Positions 1 to 11,872 of a DNA stretch of 64,000 nt are shown here, piece after piece (position 1 is the first letter of the stretch; every line of letters starts with the position of its first letter). A program made the translations under genes and the position numbers. The DNA is from Thinopyrum elongatum (lineage: Eukaryota > Streptophyta > Magnoliopsida > Poales > Poaceae): positions 180,412,942 to 180,476,941 of the forward strand of contig CM022302.1 of NCBI GenBank assembly GCA_011799875.1. Direction: 5' to 3'. The notes below the pieces were generated by a model, which searched no databases, was not told the DNA's origin, and saw only the letters and a program-made list of their open reading frames with translations.

Positions 1-170
1 GGGTTGAGATAGAGGGAATTTTAGGAGCACAATGAGACAAAGAGATGTCTTAAAATTTCAGGATAACAAGGCGCAGATTAAAATTTCCGGACAAGCCTAA
101 CGTGTACTGTACCAAATCAATTCGCAGTTCCCTCGATGAAAAAAAACAAAAAGAAATCAATTTGCACCAC
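1..170. other. Left flank of E1, probably CACTA-A interior
   Basis: AT-rich sequence without a convincing ORF. Bases 166-170 (ACCAC) are the left copy of the target-site duplication of E1, so this stretch was contiguous with 10116 onward before E1 inserted. Since 10116-12737 ends in a CACTA terminus, this flank probably belongs to the same transposon body; that is inference. Confidence 0.5.
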
Positions 171-1688
171 TAATGACCCACAAGTATAGGGGATCAATCG
201 TAGTCCTTTCGATAAGTAAGAGTGTCGAACCCAACAAGGAGCAGAAGGAAATGACAAGTAGTTTTCAGTAAGGTATTCTCTGCAAGCACTGAAATTATAA
301 GTAGCGAGTAGTTTGATAACAAGGTAATTTGTAACAAGCAAGCAATGGTGACGGTAACAAAAGTGTAGCAAGGTAGCCCAATCCTTTTGAGGCAAAGGAC
401 AGGCCAAAATGGTCTCTTATGATAAGCAAAGCGTTCTTGAGGGTACACAGGAATTTCATCTAGTCACTTTCATCATGTTGGTTTGATTTGTGTTCGCTAC
501 TTTGATAATTTGATATGTGGGTGGACTGATGCTTAGGTGCTATTCTTACTTGAACAAGCCTCCTACTTATGATTAACCCCCTCGCAAGCATCCGCAACTA
601 CGAGAAAAGTATTAAGAATAAATCTAACCATAGCATTAAACTTCTGGATCCAAATCGGTCCCTTATGGAATAGCGCATAAACTAGGGTTTAAGCTTCTGT
701 CACTCTCGCAACCCATCATCTAATAACTACTCCACAATGCATTCCCTTAGGCCCAAATATGGTGAAGTATCATGTAGTCGACGTTCACATGACACCACTA
801 AGGGAATCACAACATACATACCATCAAAATATCGAACACATATCAAGTTCACATGATTACTTGCAACAAGATTTCTCCCGTGACCTCAAGAACAAAAGTA
901 ACTACTCACAAATGATAATCATGCTCAAGATCAGAGGGGTATTAAATAGCATAATGGATCTGAACATATAATCTTCCACCAAATAAACCATATAGTAATC
1001 AACTACAAGATGTAATCAACACTACTAGTCACCCACAAGCAACAATCTAAGGTTCCGGTACAAAGATTGAACACAAGAGATGAACTAGGGTTTGAGAGGA
1101 GATGATGTTGTTGAAGATGTTGATGGAGATTGCCCTCCCCAAGATGGGAGAGTTGTTGGTGATGATGATGATGATGATTTCCCCCTCCGGGAGGGAAGTT
1201 CCCCCGACGGAATCGCTCCGCCGGAGGGCAAAAGTGCTCCTACCCAAGTTCGGCCTCGAGACGGCGGCGCTTCGTCCCGAAAGTCCTCTCCTTATTTTTT
1301 CTAGGTCAAAATGACTTATATACCAGAATAGGGGCACCGGAGGTGGGCCGAGGAGGGCACAACCCACCAGGGCGTGCCTGGGCTCCCTGGCGCGCCCAGG
1401 TGGGTTGTGCCCATCTGGTGGGCCCTCTCTGGTACTTATTTGCTCCAATAATTCTTATATATTCCATAAAAATTCTCCGTGAAGTTTCAGCTCATTTGGA
1501 GTTGTGCAGAATAGGTAGCCTGACGTAGCTTTTTCAGGTCCAGAATCCCAGCTGCCGGTATTCTCCCTCTTAGTGTGAACCTTGCATATTATGAGAGAAA
1601 AGACATTAGAATTACTCCAAAAAGCATTATTATATCTTAAAAAAATATAAATAACAGTAGGAAAACATGATGCAAAATGGATGTATCA
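171..1688 (-). repeat. E1 left LTR (3' LTR)
   Basis: Full-length 1518-bp LTR. It starts TA instead of TG and ends in CA on the plus strand. A GAT microsatellite lies at about 1160-1180. On the minus strand a GC-rich block (about 1335-1430) precedes a TATATAAG box (1315-1322). It carries 280 bp (1387-1666) that the other LTR lacks. Confidence 0.93.
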
Positions 1689-3394
1689 ACTCCCCCAAGC
1701 TTAGACCTCACTTGTCCTCAAGCGAAAACCAAAATCGAAAAACATGTCCACATGCTTAGAGAGAGAGGTGTCGATAAAAACAAAATACGAACATAGAAGC
1801 ATCATGTATATTATTATAACAGCAACAAACTTTAACATAAAACTTTATTATAGAACTTTTATCATATAACTTCTATCATAGACTTCTCCTGAATAAGTAA
1901 CAATTCATCACAACATCGAAGTATAAAGCATAAACTCTATTGAAAACCAACAAACTATGTTCTCAGTCAACTTTGCAACTACAATTCATCATCTTTTCAG
2001 GAAGAGTCACGTATCGAAGCCTTTTTGGAAAGTCCACATACTCAACCATCATATAGTCTTCTATGATTGCTAACACTCACCGCATACACATGAGCAAAAA
2101 GTTTCAATCGGACACATAGAAAGATAGGGGCTTATAGTTTTCGCCACCCAACATATTCACCACAAGGGTGATGTCAACCATAATAACTCATGCTACCCAT
2201 ATCCAACTGGATATATGTGCCTAGATCTTTCCTCACCACATGATGCTTGCCAAAAGAGAAAAATAAAAAGGAATAGAGAGAAATACTTTGACTCTTGCAT
2301 AAAAGTAAATACATAAAAGTAAAAGATAGGCCCTTCGCAGAGGGAAGCAGAGGTTGCCATGCGCTTTTTGTTTGTATGCTCAATCTCTTAGTGCAAAAGA
2401 ACATCACGTTATATTGCCCCTTATGATAGCAACCTTTATTATGCAGTCTGTCGCTTTTATTCTTTGCCATCACAAGTTCGTACAACGCTCAATTTTCTCT
2501 TACACTAAATGATCCAACACTTTTAGAAGCAATTTTTATTACCCTTTTTGCACCGATGACAACTTACTTGAAGGATCTTACTCAATCCATATGTAAGTAT
2601 GGTGGACTCTCAAAACAAGATTTGGGTTTAAGGGTTTTGGATGCACAAGTAGTATCTCTACTTAGTGCGGAATTTTTGGCTAGCAAAGATGGGGGGCAAG
2701 CACCACATGTTAAAGGATCTATGTCAATATAACTTCTATGTGAATATGAATGAACATAAATCATTACGTTGTCTTCCTTGTCCAACGTCAACAATTTTGG
2801 CATATAATATTTTGATGGGGGCTCACAATCACAAAAGATGTCCAAGATAGTGTATTTGCATGTGAATCTTCTCTTCCCTTATTAATTCTTTCATGAATTG
2901 TATCATTGACCAATGCTATGTTTGTAAGTCTCCAATAAAATTTTCTACTTATACTCTTCCTTATGTGATGCCATTACTTACCATAAGATTAGCATATGAT
3001 CTTTTTCATTTATTTCCTTTCTTTTTATTGAGCATGAAAGAAAAAGAAAACAAAACTCAAACTAAACTTTATTATATATCTCGCACACGATTACAAGGAT
3101 AGATCACTAAGCAAACACTCGAAAAGAAAAGGATCGAACTAAACTTTTATTCATCTAAAGCAAAAGATAACTATGGATCAAACTAAGATAAGTAAAGGCA
3201 AAAGATAGTGGAGGTGATACGATACCGGGGCGCCTTCCCCAAGCTTGGCACAAGCCAAGGGGAGCGCCCATACCCGATACTCAGGTTTCCTTTGGTGATG
3301 AAGAAGGAGGTGGTGGTTATGAAGTAGAGGGTTTGTCTGTCTTCCTTAGTTTACGCTTGAGGATGAAATTTTCCTCCTTTAGGTCACCGATCTC
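1689..3394 (-). other. E1 3' noncoding region
   Basis: No plausible gene. It begins with the pyrimidine-rich complement of the polypurine tract. It shares several blocks with the matching regions of E2 (26345-28445) and E3 (40481-42960), including GGCCCTTCGCAGAGGGAAGC at 2329-2348 and a block around 2590-2680 (TGGATGCACAAG core). Confidence 0.7.
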
Positions 3395-3703
3395 CTACTC
3401 AAGCTCTAATATCTTTTTGCATAATTCTTGCTTGTTTTCATGCAAGAGACGAAAGGGGATAAACTGGACCTTAGGTTTCTTTGCTCTGTTGGGGAGACTT
3501 GACTTCTTGAATTCCACGTGCATGTCTCCAGGTTGAGGTAATTGAACTTCATCTTCGTCTGAGCTTGTCTCCTCCTCCCCTTTAGGGTCATAATCTTCTT
3601 CCTCCTCCGAAGTCCAGCTATAGTGCTCCTCATCACCATAAACCTTGGGGTTCGAGATATAATCAGCAACATAGCTCTCACCCTCCGAATCTTGGGATGA
3701 CAT
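3395..3703 (-). CDS. E1 small acidic 3' ORF
   Basis: A 102-residue ORF taken from the methionine at 3701-3703 (MSSQDSEGES); an upstream in-frame extension lacks ATG. The first two thirds are very acidic, with a run of E and D around the motif WTSEEEEDYDP, and the last third is basic (LPNRAKKPKV) ending in a short heptad-like helix. There are no membrane segments. It lies after integrase and before the 3' LTR, where Athila-type elements carry an extra ORF. Function unknown. It is open although pol is broken, which may be chance in a short frame. A TATA-like box and an LTR-like block lie just upstream (3785-4030). Confidence 0.55.
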   Translation of the reverse strand: MSSQDSEGESYVADYISNPKVYGDEEHYSWTSEEEEDYDPKGEEETSSDEDEVQLPQPGDMHVEFKKSSLPNRAKKPKVQFIPFRLLHENKQELCKKILELE

Positions 3704-3784
3704 ATTTTCAGATCTGTCAGGAAACAGCAAAGAAAAGAAAACAGAAGATTTCTCTGCGATACAGTGATCAATAGGTTCGAGGGG

Positions 3785-4030
3785 TATATATAGATTTTTT
3801 TATCTTGGGAAACAAGCAAACGGAAGAAAAACGGAGTCCGGAAGGTACCCGAGGTGGGAACAACCCACGTGGGTGCACCTGGAAAACCAGGCGCGCCCTG
3901 GTGTCTTGTGCCCACCAGGGGTGCCTTCCTGGTTGTTTCTTATTTTCCTAATTTTTGATATATTCCAAAACTGACAGAAAATATTTTTGCGGATTTTTCG
4001 GAGTCCGTTTACTTACCGTATCACGTACCA
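3785..4030 (-). promoter_or_regulatory. LTR-like internal block with TATA box before the 3' ORF
   Basis: About 3845-3930 reads CCCGAGGTGGGAACAACCCA followed by a GCGCGCC-type palindromic GC-rich stretch, closely resembling the GC block of the LTRs (E1 about 1335-1430; E3 about 40149-40240). Downstream on the minus strand is a TATATATA box (3785-3792), about 85 bp before the 3' ORF start. The order GC block then TATA matches the LTR promoter. A second internal promoter is inference. Confidence 0.45.
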
Positions 4031-4089
4031 CCTCTTTTTTTATGATTCTGGAGTATTCCGGAAGGTTTCCTTTATGTGTTCTTCCGGTG

Positions 4090-5097
4090 TCATAGTTTGG
4101 ATAATATTGCTTTCAACATTAATGGGCGTACCTTAGATATAATGTTTATTCTTTGCCCATTGACAACCTTCGGGTTAGTACCCTCGGCATTATTTACTTT
4201 GATAGCTCCAGATCGATAAACCTCCTCGATAACATAGGGTCCTTCCCGTTTGGAGAGGAGTTTTCCTGCAAAGAATCTGAAATGAGAGTTGTACAAAATA
4301 AAATATTCTCCAACTTTAAACTCACGCTTTTGGATTCTCTTATCATGCCATCTTTTAACTTTTTCTTTAAACAACTTAGCATTTTCATAAGCTTGGGTTC
4401 TCCATTCATCTAGTGAGCTGATATCAAATAACCTCTTTTCACCGGCAAGTTTGAAATCATAGTTGAGTTCTTTAATTGCCCAATATGCTTTATGTTCTAA
4501 CTCAAGAGGTAAATGACAAGCTTTTCCATAAACCATTTTATAAGGAGACATACCCATAGGACTTTTATATGCTGTTCTGTAAGCCCAAAGTGCATCATCT
4601 AATTTCTTAGACCAATTCTTCCTGGACCTATTGACAGTTTTTTGTAAAATTAATTTTATTTATCTATTGCTAAGTTCAACTTGACCACTAGACTGAGGAT
4701 GATAGGGTGATGCAATTCTATGGTTAACATCATACTTAGCAAGCATTTTACGAAAAGCACCATGAATAAAATGTGAACCACCATCAGTCATTAAATATCT
4801 AGGCACTCCAAACCTTGGGAAAATAACTTCCTTAAGCATTTTAATAGAGGTGTTGTGATCAGCACTACTAGTTGGAATAGCTTCTACCCACTTAGTAACA
4901 TAATCAACAGCAACCAAAATATGAGTATACCCATTAGAGGAAGGAAAAGGTCCCATGTAATCAAAACCCCAAACATCAAATGGTTCAACAGCAAGTGAAT
5001 AATTTATAGGCATTTCTTGACGCTTACCAATATTACCAATTCTTTGACATTCATCACAAGATAAAACAAACTTACGGGCATCCTTGAAGAGAGTAGG
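4090..5097 (-). pseudogene. E1 integrase segment (broken)
   Basis: Integrase part of the E1 polyprotein. Visible are part of the zinc-binding region just after the stop at 5098, then the DDE core: D in FDYMGPFP, D in MTDGGSHF, and a Q/E region in [13 protein letters not shown] at 4660-4662 falls right after the core. Downstream the same frame continues as the C-terminal region from PYKMVYGKACHLP to the natural end at 4090. No chromodomain is visible, consistent with Athila rather than a chromovirus. The product would insert the cDNA copy into host DNA; this copy cannot be translated as one protein. Confidence 0.85.
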
Positions 5098-6132
5098 CTA
5101 GTAAAAACCAGATTGCAATACCTTGTGAGCAGTTCTGTCTCCCGCATGATGCCCTCCATAAGCTTCGGAGTGACATTTCCGTAGGATTTGTCCCTGTTCA
5201 TGCTCAGGTACACAACATCTAATAATACCATCTACTCCTTCTTTATAAAGATGTGGGTCATCCCAAAAGTAATGTCTTAAATCATAGAAGAATTTTTTCT
5301 TTTGTTGGTATGTGAAACTAGGTGGTATGTATTTAGCAACAATGTAATTAGCATAGTCAGCATACCAAGGAGTGTTATGAGAAACGTTTATTGCAGCTAG
5401 TTGTTCATCAGGGAAATTATCATTAATAGGTTGTGGGTCATCAAGGATATTCTCTAACCTAGACAAGTTATCAGCAACGGGGTTCTCAGCTCCCTTTCTA
5501 TCAGTGATATGTAAGTCAAATTCTTGTAGCAAAAGAACCCACCTAATAAGTCTAGGTTTAGCATCTTTATTTTCCATAAGATATTTTATAGCAGCATGAT
5601 CAGTGTGAACAGTCACTTTAGAATCAACAATGTAGGATCTAAATTTGTCACAAGCAAACACAACTGCTAAAAATTCTTTTTCAGTAGTAGCATAATTGCG
5701 TTGGGCACTGTCTAGAGTTTTACTAGCATAATGAATAACATTTAATTTCTTATCAACTCTTTGTCCTAGAACAGCACCAACAGCATAATCACTAGCATCA
5801 CACATAATTTCAAAAGGCAAGTTCCAATCAGGTGGTTGAACAATAGGTGCAGAAATTAAGGCTTTCTTAAGTGTTTCAAAGGCTTCTACACAATCATCAT
5901 CAAAAACAAATGGAACATCCTTTTGTAAAAGATTTGTAAGAGGCCTAGAAATTTTAGAGAAGTCTTTAATAAATCTCCTATAGAACCCAGCATGACCGAG
6001 GAAACTACGAATACCTTTGATATCTTTAGGACATGGCATTTTCTCAATTGCATCAACTTTAGCTTTATCCACCTCAATACCTCATTCAGAAATTTTATGT
6101 CCCAAGACAATACCTTCATTAACCATAAAGTG
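5098..6132 (-). pseudogene. E1 RT thumb/connection and RNase H segment (broken)
   Basis: Continuation of the polyprotein after the stop at 6133-6135. A further stop (TGA) lies at 6082-6084, and the segment ends at a TAG at 5098-5100. The text contains the conserved [17 protein letters not shown] of the RT connection and RNase H with D in [15 protein letters not shown] in [13 protein letters not shown] in [11 protein letters not shown] and D in VADNLSRL. It is followed by the start of the integrase zinc-binding region ([20 protein letters not shown]). All stops arise by single substitutions; there is no frameshift in this part, so decay has been by point mutation. Confidence 0.88.
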
Positions 6133-8766
6133 TCACTTCTCCCAATTCAAGACAAGATTAGTTTGCTCGCATCTCTGCAAAACTCGATCAAGGTTGCTTA
6201 AGCAATCATCAAAAGAAGTTTCGTAAACGGAAAAATCATCCATGAAAACCTCAACAATCTTTTCACAAAAATCAGAGAATATAGCAGTCATACATCTTTG
6301 AAAGGTAGCAGGTGCATTACATAAACCAAAAGGCATACGTCTATAAGCATAAGTTCCAAAAGGACAAGTAAAGGTGGTTTTCTCTTGATCAGGTTGTGAA
6401 ACAGGTATTTTAGAAAAACCAGAATATCCATCGAGAAAACAAAAGTGTGTGTGCTTAGATAATCTTTCTAGCATTTGATCAATAAAAGGCAAAGGGTAAT
6501 GATCTTTTCTAGTTGCTTTATTTAATTTTCTAAAATCAATTACCATTCTGTAGCCAGTAACAATTCTTTGTGGGATAAGTTCATTTTTATCATTAGGAAC
6601 AACAGTAATACCTCCCCTCTTAGTGACACAATGAACGGGACTTACCCATCTACTATCAGCTATAGGATAGATTATACCTACTTCCAGAAGCTTCAATATT
6701 TCAGTTCTTACCACTTCTTTCATTTTAGGATTTAAACATCGTTGATGATCAACAACGGGTTTAGCATCAGGTTCCATATTAATTTTATGCTGACAGAGAG
6801 TGGGACTAATGCCCTTTAAATCATCAAGAGTATATCCAATAGCAGCTCGGTGCTTCTTCAGAACCTTTAATAATCTTTCTTCTTCATGTTCTGAAAGGTT
6901 AGCACTAATAATAACAGGATATATCTTTTTCTCATCAAGATAAGCATATTTCAAAGTGTCTGGCAATTGTTTTAATTCAAACACAGGATCACCTTTAGGT
7001 GGAGGAGGACCTCCTATAGTTTCAATATGCAAATTATGTTTAAGCAGAGGTCGTTGTTCAAAGAAAATTTTATCTATCTCATTTCTTTCATTCATATGCA
7101 TATCATTTTCATGGTCTAGCAAATACTGTTCTAGTGGATCTGTAGGAGGCATGGCAATAGAGGCAAGACCAATTATTTCATCCTTACTAGACAATTCTTT
7201 CTTATGATGTTTACTACTAAACTTCGAAAAATTAAACTCATGAGATTCATCACCAAAACTAACACCGACAGTTTGTTTCTCACAATCTATTTTAGCATTA
7301 ACGATGTTCAAGAAAGGTCTACCAAAGATAATGGGACAAAGGTCATCTTGTGGGGAACCAAGAACAACAAAATCAGTAAGGTATTTTATTTTCCCACACA
7401 AGACTTCAACATCTCTAACAATCCCAAGTGGTGTGATGGTGTCTCTATTAGCAAGTTTAATAGTAACATCTATGTCTTCTATTTCAGCGGGTGCTATATC
7501 ATTCATAATTTCTTGATATAAGGTAAAAGGAATAGCACTCACGCTAGCACCTATGTCACATAAACCATGATAACAGTGATCTCCTATTTTAACTAAGACA
7601 ACAGGCATGCCAACAATAGGTCTATGTTTATCTTTTTCATCGGGTTGGGCAATTCTAGCAGCTTCATCACAAAAGTAAATAACATGCCAATCTATATTTT
7701 CAACCAGGAGATCTTTAACCATAGCAACACTAGGTTCTACTTTGATTTGTTCAGCAGGTTTGGATGCTCTTATATAACTTTTGTTGACCACAGTTGAAAC
7801 TTTAGCATGTTCCTTTATCCTAACAGGGAAAGGTGGTTTTTCAATATAAGCAGTAGGAACGACTAGATCAACATTAGAAATAATAGTTTCATCTTTAGCT
7901 ATTACCGATTCTTTAATTTCTTCTTTATTAGGTGGGTGATATTTAAACCACTTCTCCTTAGGGAGATCAACATGAGTAGCAGATGATTCACAAAAGAAGG
8001 CTACTATCTCAGAATCAAGTCCATATTTAGTGCTAAACTTTTGAAAAGCATCGGTACTCATAAAGGATTTAACACAATCATACTTAAGCTTAATACATGA
8101 CTCTTTACCTTCGTCGAGTTCCCAATCTTCAGAGTTGCATTTAATTCTTTCTAAAAGATCCCACCTAAATTCAATAGTCTTCTTCATAAAGGAACCAGTA
8201 CAAGAAGTATCAAGCATGGATTGATCATCACGAGAAAGTCGAGCATAAAAATTCTGAATAATAATTTCTCTTGAGAGCTCATGATTGGGGCATGAATATA
8301 ACATTGATTTAAGCCTCCCCCAAGCTAGAGCGATACTTTCTCCTTCACGAGGCCAAAAATTATATATATAATTCTGATCACGATGAACTAGATGCATAGG
8401 ATAAATTTTTTGGTGTAATTCCAATTTCAATCGATTCCAATTCCAGGATCCAATATCATCGCATAGCCTATACCATGCCAATGCTTTTCCCTTCAAAGAT
8501 AAAGGGAAAACCTTCTGCTTAGCTTCATCTCCGGGTAAACCTGCAAGCTTAAATAATCCACAAATTTCATCCACATATATCAAGTGCATATCAGGATGTT
8601 TAGTTCCATCTCCTGCATAAGGATTAGCTAGCAGTTGTTCTATCATACCCGAAGGAATTTCATAACCAATATTTTCAGTAGGTGCAGTAGGTTGAGGGGT
8701 AGCTAATTGTGGTTCCGGTCGAGGTGAAGATACCCCGAACAAACCCCTCAAAGGATTGTTCTCCAT
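6133..8766 (-). pseudogene. E1 gag-protease-RT reading frame (5' half of polyprotein)
   Basis: An uninterrupted frame of about 877 codons from the ATG at 8764-8766, about 80 bp inside the primer-binding site. In order: a retrotransposon gag domain (region of PLSLKGKALAWYRLCDD, residues about 85-190), a linker, an aspartic protease with CDIGAS in place of the usual D-T/S-G, about residue 405, and reverse transcriptase with YRMVIDFRKLN, MPFGLCNAPATFQ and the catalytic FMDD near residue 840. A TGA at 6133-6135 cuts the frame shortly after the active site, so no complete RT can be made. Gag and pol share one frame, as is usual for this lineage. No CCHC knuckle is evident. Confidence 0.88.
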
Positions 8767-8843
8767 AGTAACAAGTGACAATAAATTTCAGCACGTAGTA
8801 ATAATTTTTCCTTACCAATTTCCACTTAGCAAGAGCGCTTCAC

Positions 8844-8861
8844 TCCCCGGCAACGGTGCCA
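8844..8861 (-). other. E1 primer-binding site (tRNA-Asp)
   Basis: The plus strand reads TCCCCGGCAACGGTGCCA, identical to the 3' end of plant tRNA-Asp including CCA except for one base (GGTG for GGCG). It lies 11 bp inside the right LTR, so minus-strand DNA synthesis would start here. Confidence 0.85.
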
Positions 8862-8872
8862 GAAAAGAGCCT

Positions 8873-10110
8873 TGATGACCCACAAGTATAGGGGATCAAT
8901 CGTAGTCCTTTCGATAAGTAAGAGTGTCGAACCCAACGAGGAGCAGAAGGAAATGACAAGTAGTTTTCAGTAAGGTATTCTCTGCAAGCACTGAAATTAT
9001 AAGTAGCGAGTAGTTTGATAACAAGGTAATTTGTAACAAGCAAGCAACGGTAACGGTAACAAAAGTGCAGCAAGGTAGCCCAATCCTTTTGAGGCAACAG
9101 ACAGGCCAAAACGGTCTCTTATGATAAGCAAAGCGTTCTTGAGGGTACACGGGAATTTCATCTAGTCACTTTCATCATGTTGGTTTGATTTGTGTTCGCT
9201 ACTTTGATAATTTGATATGTGGGTGGACCGGTGCTTAGGTGCTGTTCTTACTTGAACAAGCCTCCTACTTATGATTAACCCCCTCGCAAGCATCCGCAAC
9301 TACGAGAAAAGTATTAAGAATAAATCTAACCATAGCATTAAACTTTTGGATCCAAATCGGTCCCTTATGGAATAGCGCATAAACTAGGGTTTAAGCTTCT
9401 GTCACTCTCGCAACCCATCATCTAATAACTACTCCACAATGCATTCCCTTAGGCCCAAATATGGTGAAGTATCATGTAGTCGACGTTCACATGACACCAC
9501 TAAGGGAATCACAACATACATACCATCAAAATATCGAACACATATCAAGTTCACATGATTACTTGCAACAAGATTTCTCCCGTGACCTCAAGAACAAAAG
9601 TAACTACTCACAAATGATAATCATGCTCAAGATCAGAGAGGTATTAAATAGCATAATGGATCTGAACATATAATCTTCCACCAAATAAACCATATAGTAA
9701 TCAACTACAAGATGTAATCAACACTACTAGTCACCCACAAGCAACAATCTAAGGTTCCGGTACAAAGATTGAACACAAGAGATGAACTAGGGTTTGAGAG
9801 GAGATGTTGATGTTGAAGATGTTGATGGAGATTGCCCTCCCCAAGATGGGAGAGTTGTTGGTGATGATGATGACGATGATTTCCCCCTCCGGGAGGGAAG
9901 TTCCCCCGGCGGAATTGCTCCGCCGGATGACAAAAGTGCTCCTGCCCAAGTTCCACCTCGAGACGGTGGCGCTTCGTCCCAAAAGTCCTCTCCTTATTTT
10001 TTCTAGGTCAAAATGACTTATATACCAGAAGAGGGGCACCGGAGGTGGGCCGAGGAGGGCACAACCCACCAGGGCACGCCTGAGCTCCATGATGCAAAAT
10101 GGACGTATCA
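8873..10110 (-). repeat. E1 right LTR (5' LTR) with 280-bp deletion
   Basis: 1238 bp, TG...CA on the plus strand, collinear with the left LTR except that the bases matching 1387-1666 are missing at the junction 10088/10089. Only about 86 bp of U3 remain upstream of the TATATAAG box (10017-10024, minus strand), so the promoter LTR is probably crippled. Confidence 0.92.
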
Positions 10111-10296
10111 ACCACACAAAAGAGTCTAGTCCCGTTTTACTGTATGAGTTACTACAAATGCCATTCAAAACTTTGAATCCATGTTATGTTCAAGTAAAAT
10201 ATTTCGTACATGTATAATGCATGTAACCTGCTACTCAAATGAATATTTTAGTGCATTCCAAATGTATATACTACCTCTTCAGTATGAAGTAAATTT

Positions 10297-10418
10297 GAAT
10301 TCGTTTCTCTATTTGAATAAGATCTACAATCATGATTGTTGTCAAGTTAAACCATTTGAATTTGTTTCTCTATTTTAATAAGTTCTACAATCATCATTGT
10401 TGCCAAGTTAAACCATCG
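10297..10418. repeat. 61-bp tandem duplication in CACTA-A
   Basis: Two direct copies at 10297-10357 and 10358-10418, both running from GAATT(C/T)GTTTCTCTATTT to CAAGTTAAACCAT, with a few substitutions. Confidence 0.75.
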
Positions 10419-11629
10419 TTTGTATATTATCTTCACAACACACCACATGATTACATTAGAATTCCAAATGGGCTGTAGTAAATTCCATTAGAATTCAAAA
10501 ATGGGTTGTACATTATTACAAATCGCAAATGGGCTATTGTTCTCTGCTACACATGTGATGCTCACTTGTGGGCCTACTAAGTTGACGCATACGCAAGGCT
10601 TTGTCAACTTATAGTCAACACACGATTCTAGCAGCAGTTGCCGTTGGATGTCCATCCAACGAATGTCATGCTTCTTCAATCTCAGATATTCTTGCTTCAG
10701 CCGCCCAAACCACCGCTGGCGGTACCGCCTGCTACCGCCTCCCATGGCTGGTTGTGCTGCCGCGCAGGACTCACCGACCCACCCTACTCCCATCGCCGTC
10801 CAGGCCATTCCTCTACTCACCAACACCTCCTGTTATTCTCCGGCGACGGCAGCCTCACACCGCAGCCGTACCAGTGAACCCTCGTACTCCCCTCCGCGTG
10901 GGCATCCACCTGCCTCGCCTTCCCTTGCTCCGTGTCGTTCCCTTCCTAGGCTTCGCCGTCATCCACCGCCTGGGTGCTGTCCGCACGGCGTGGTCAACGT
11001 GGTCAACGAACGACAGCCATCGGAACAGGACTGTACGCGGTGAGGCTGACAGATGGACCCATCAGCTACATCTTCGCACGCAAGGAAGTGCCTCCTTATT
11101 ACGTGCAAAAAAATGAATCCCCCCCTGACAGCTCGGACCCACCATCTATATCTTCGCACGGAAAGAAGTGCGTCCTTATCCTCCCTGACAGCTGGGACCC
11201 ACCCGGTCGAAGCGTACGTAGCGTTATCTGTCTGGTCGCGAACGTGTATGTACATACAGGTCGATCGGTCTCTCTGCAACGATGAACCGTGGCCGAGCAA
11301 GCAGCGGCACGTGTAGTAGTAGAGCCCCCGACGTAGCAGTTCAGGTAGTCCCTTCTAAACCGTGTACACGTACATACAGCCACATGCCAAAAAAATACGG
11401 CCACGTACGTACATACGGGTGGGGTCTCGAATGACTACTCGCGCATATGTACGACCAGGGCACGTGTACATGGAGATGCAACGGATGGCAGCAACGGCAT
11501 CTTGTTCATCGGAAGCCAACCGGCTGGGTCGAAACGGAGAAACTGCGTTGTGTTCATCGGGAGGCAACGAAATGCGTCGTGTTCATCGGGAGCCAACCGG
11601 CTTGAACGGAATAGCCGAAACGAAGTCTG

Positions 11630-11872
11630 GCGTACTGCAGAACGAAGGACACGGCCTTCTGTTCAACCGCGTACGGTCGAAACAAGGTCATGTTCATCGG
11701 GAAGGGTGTGGCGTACCGCAAAACGAAGGAAACAGACTTCTGTTCGAGTGCCTACGGTCGAAACGGGGTCCTGTTGATCGGGAGGGGTGTGGCATACCGC
11801 AAAACGAAGGAAACTGAGTTCTGTTCGAGCGCCTACGATCGAAACGGGGTCCTGTTCATCCACCGTCTACTA
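11630..11872. repeat. 81-bp subterminal tandem repeat, 3 copies
   Basis: Units begin at 11630, 11711 and 11792 (GGCGTACCGCAAAACGAAGG). Each contains TTCTGTTCGAG, TACGRTCGAAACGGGGTC and TGTTSATCGGGA. Because 81 is 27 codons, a long frame stays open through the array; this is a by-product of the period, not a gene. Confidence 0.85.

Larger units (their letters stand above)
171..10110 (-). mobile_element. E1: complete, decayed Gypsy (Athila-type) LTR retrotransposon
   Basis: A 9.94-kb element on the minus strand. Two LTRs (171-1688 and 8873-10110) are flanked by a perfect 5-bp duplication ACCAC (166-170 and 10111-10115). A primer site complementary to tRNA-Asp lies inside the right LTR and a pyrimidine-rich tract (polypurine on the minus strand) follows the left LTR at about 1689. 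The internal region has gag, protease, RT, RNase H and integrase in Gypsy order, then a small acidic 3' ORF. The polyprotein is interrupted by stops at 6133, 6082, 5098 and 4660, so the copy cannot make a working Pol. The terminal TG of the left LTR is mutated to TA. The tRNA-Asp primer and extra 3' ORF fit the Athila lineage as seen in Triticeae; I do not assign a family name. Confidence 0.93.

Noticed and set aside
759..971. 70-codon ORF present in both E1 LTRs (also 9461-9673)
   Set aside because: Conserved only because the LTRs are copies of each other; no domain and no start context.
8844..8861. Possible tRNA-Asp gene
   Set aside because: Only the last 18 bases match, next to an LTR; this is a primer-binding site, as at 33050 and 59031.
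10601..11116. 171-codon ORF in the GC-rich part of CACTA-A
   Set aside because: Three frames are open at once with proline- and arginine-rich text; no recognisable captured gene.
11362..11817. 151-codon ORF in CACTA-A
   Set aside because: It is open only because it crosses 81-bp tandem repeats (27 codons each); no domain, no codon bias.
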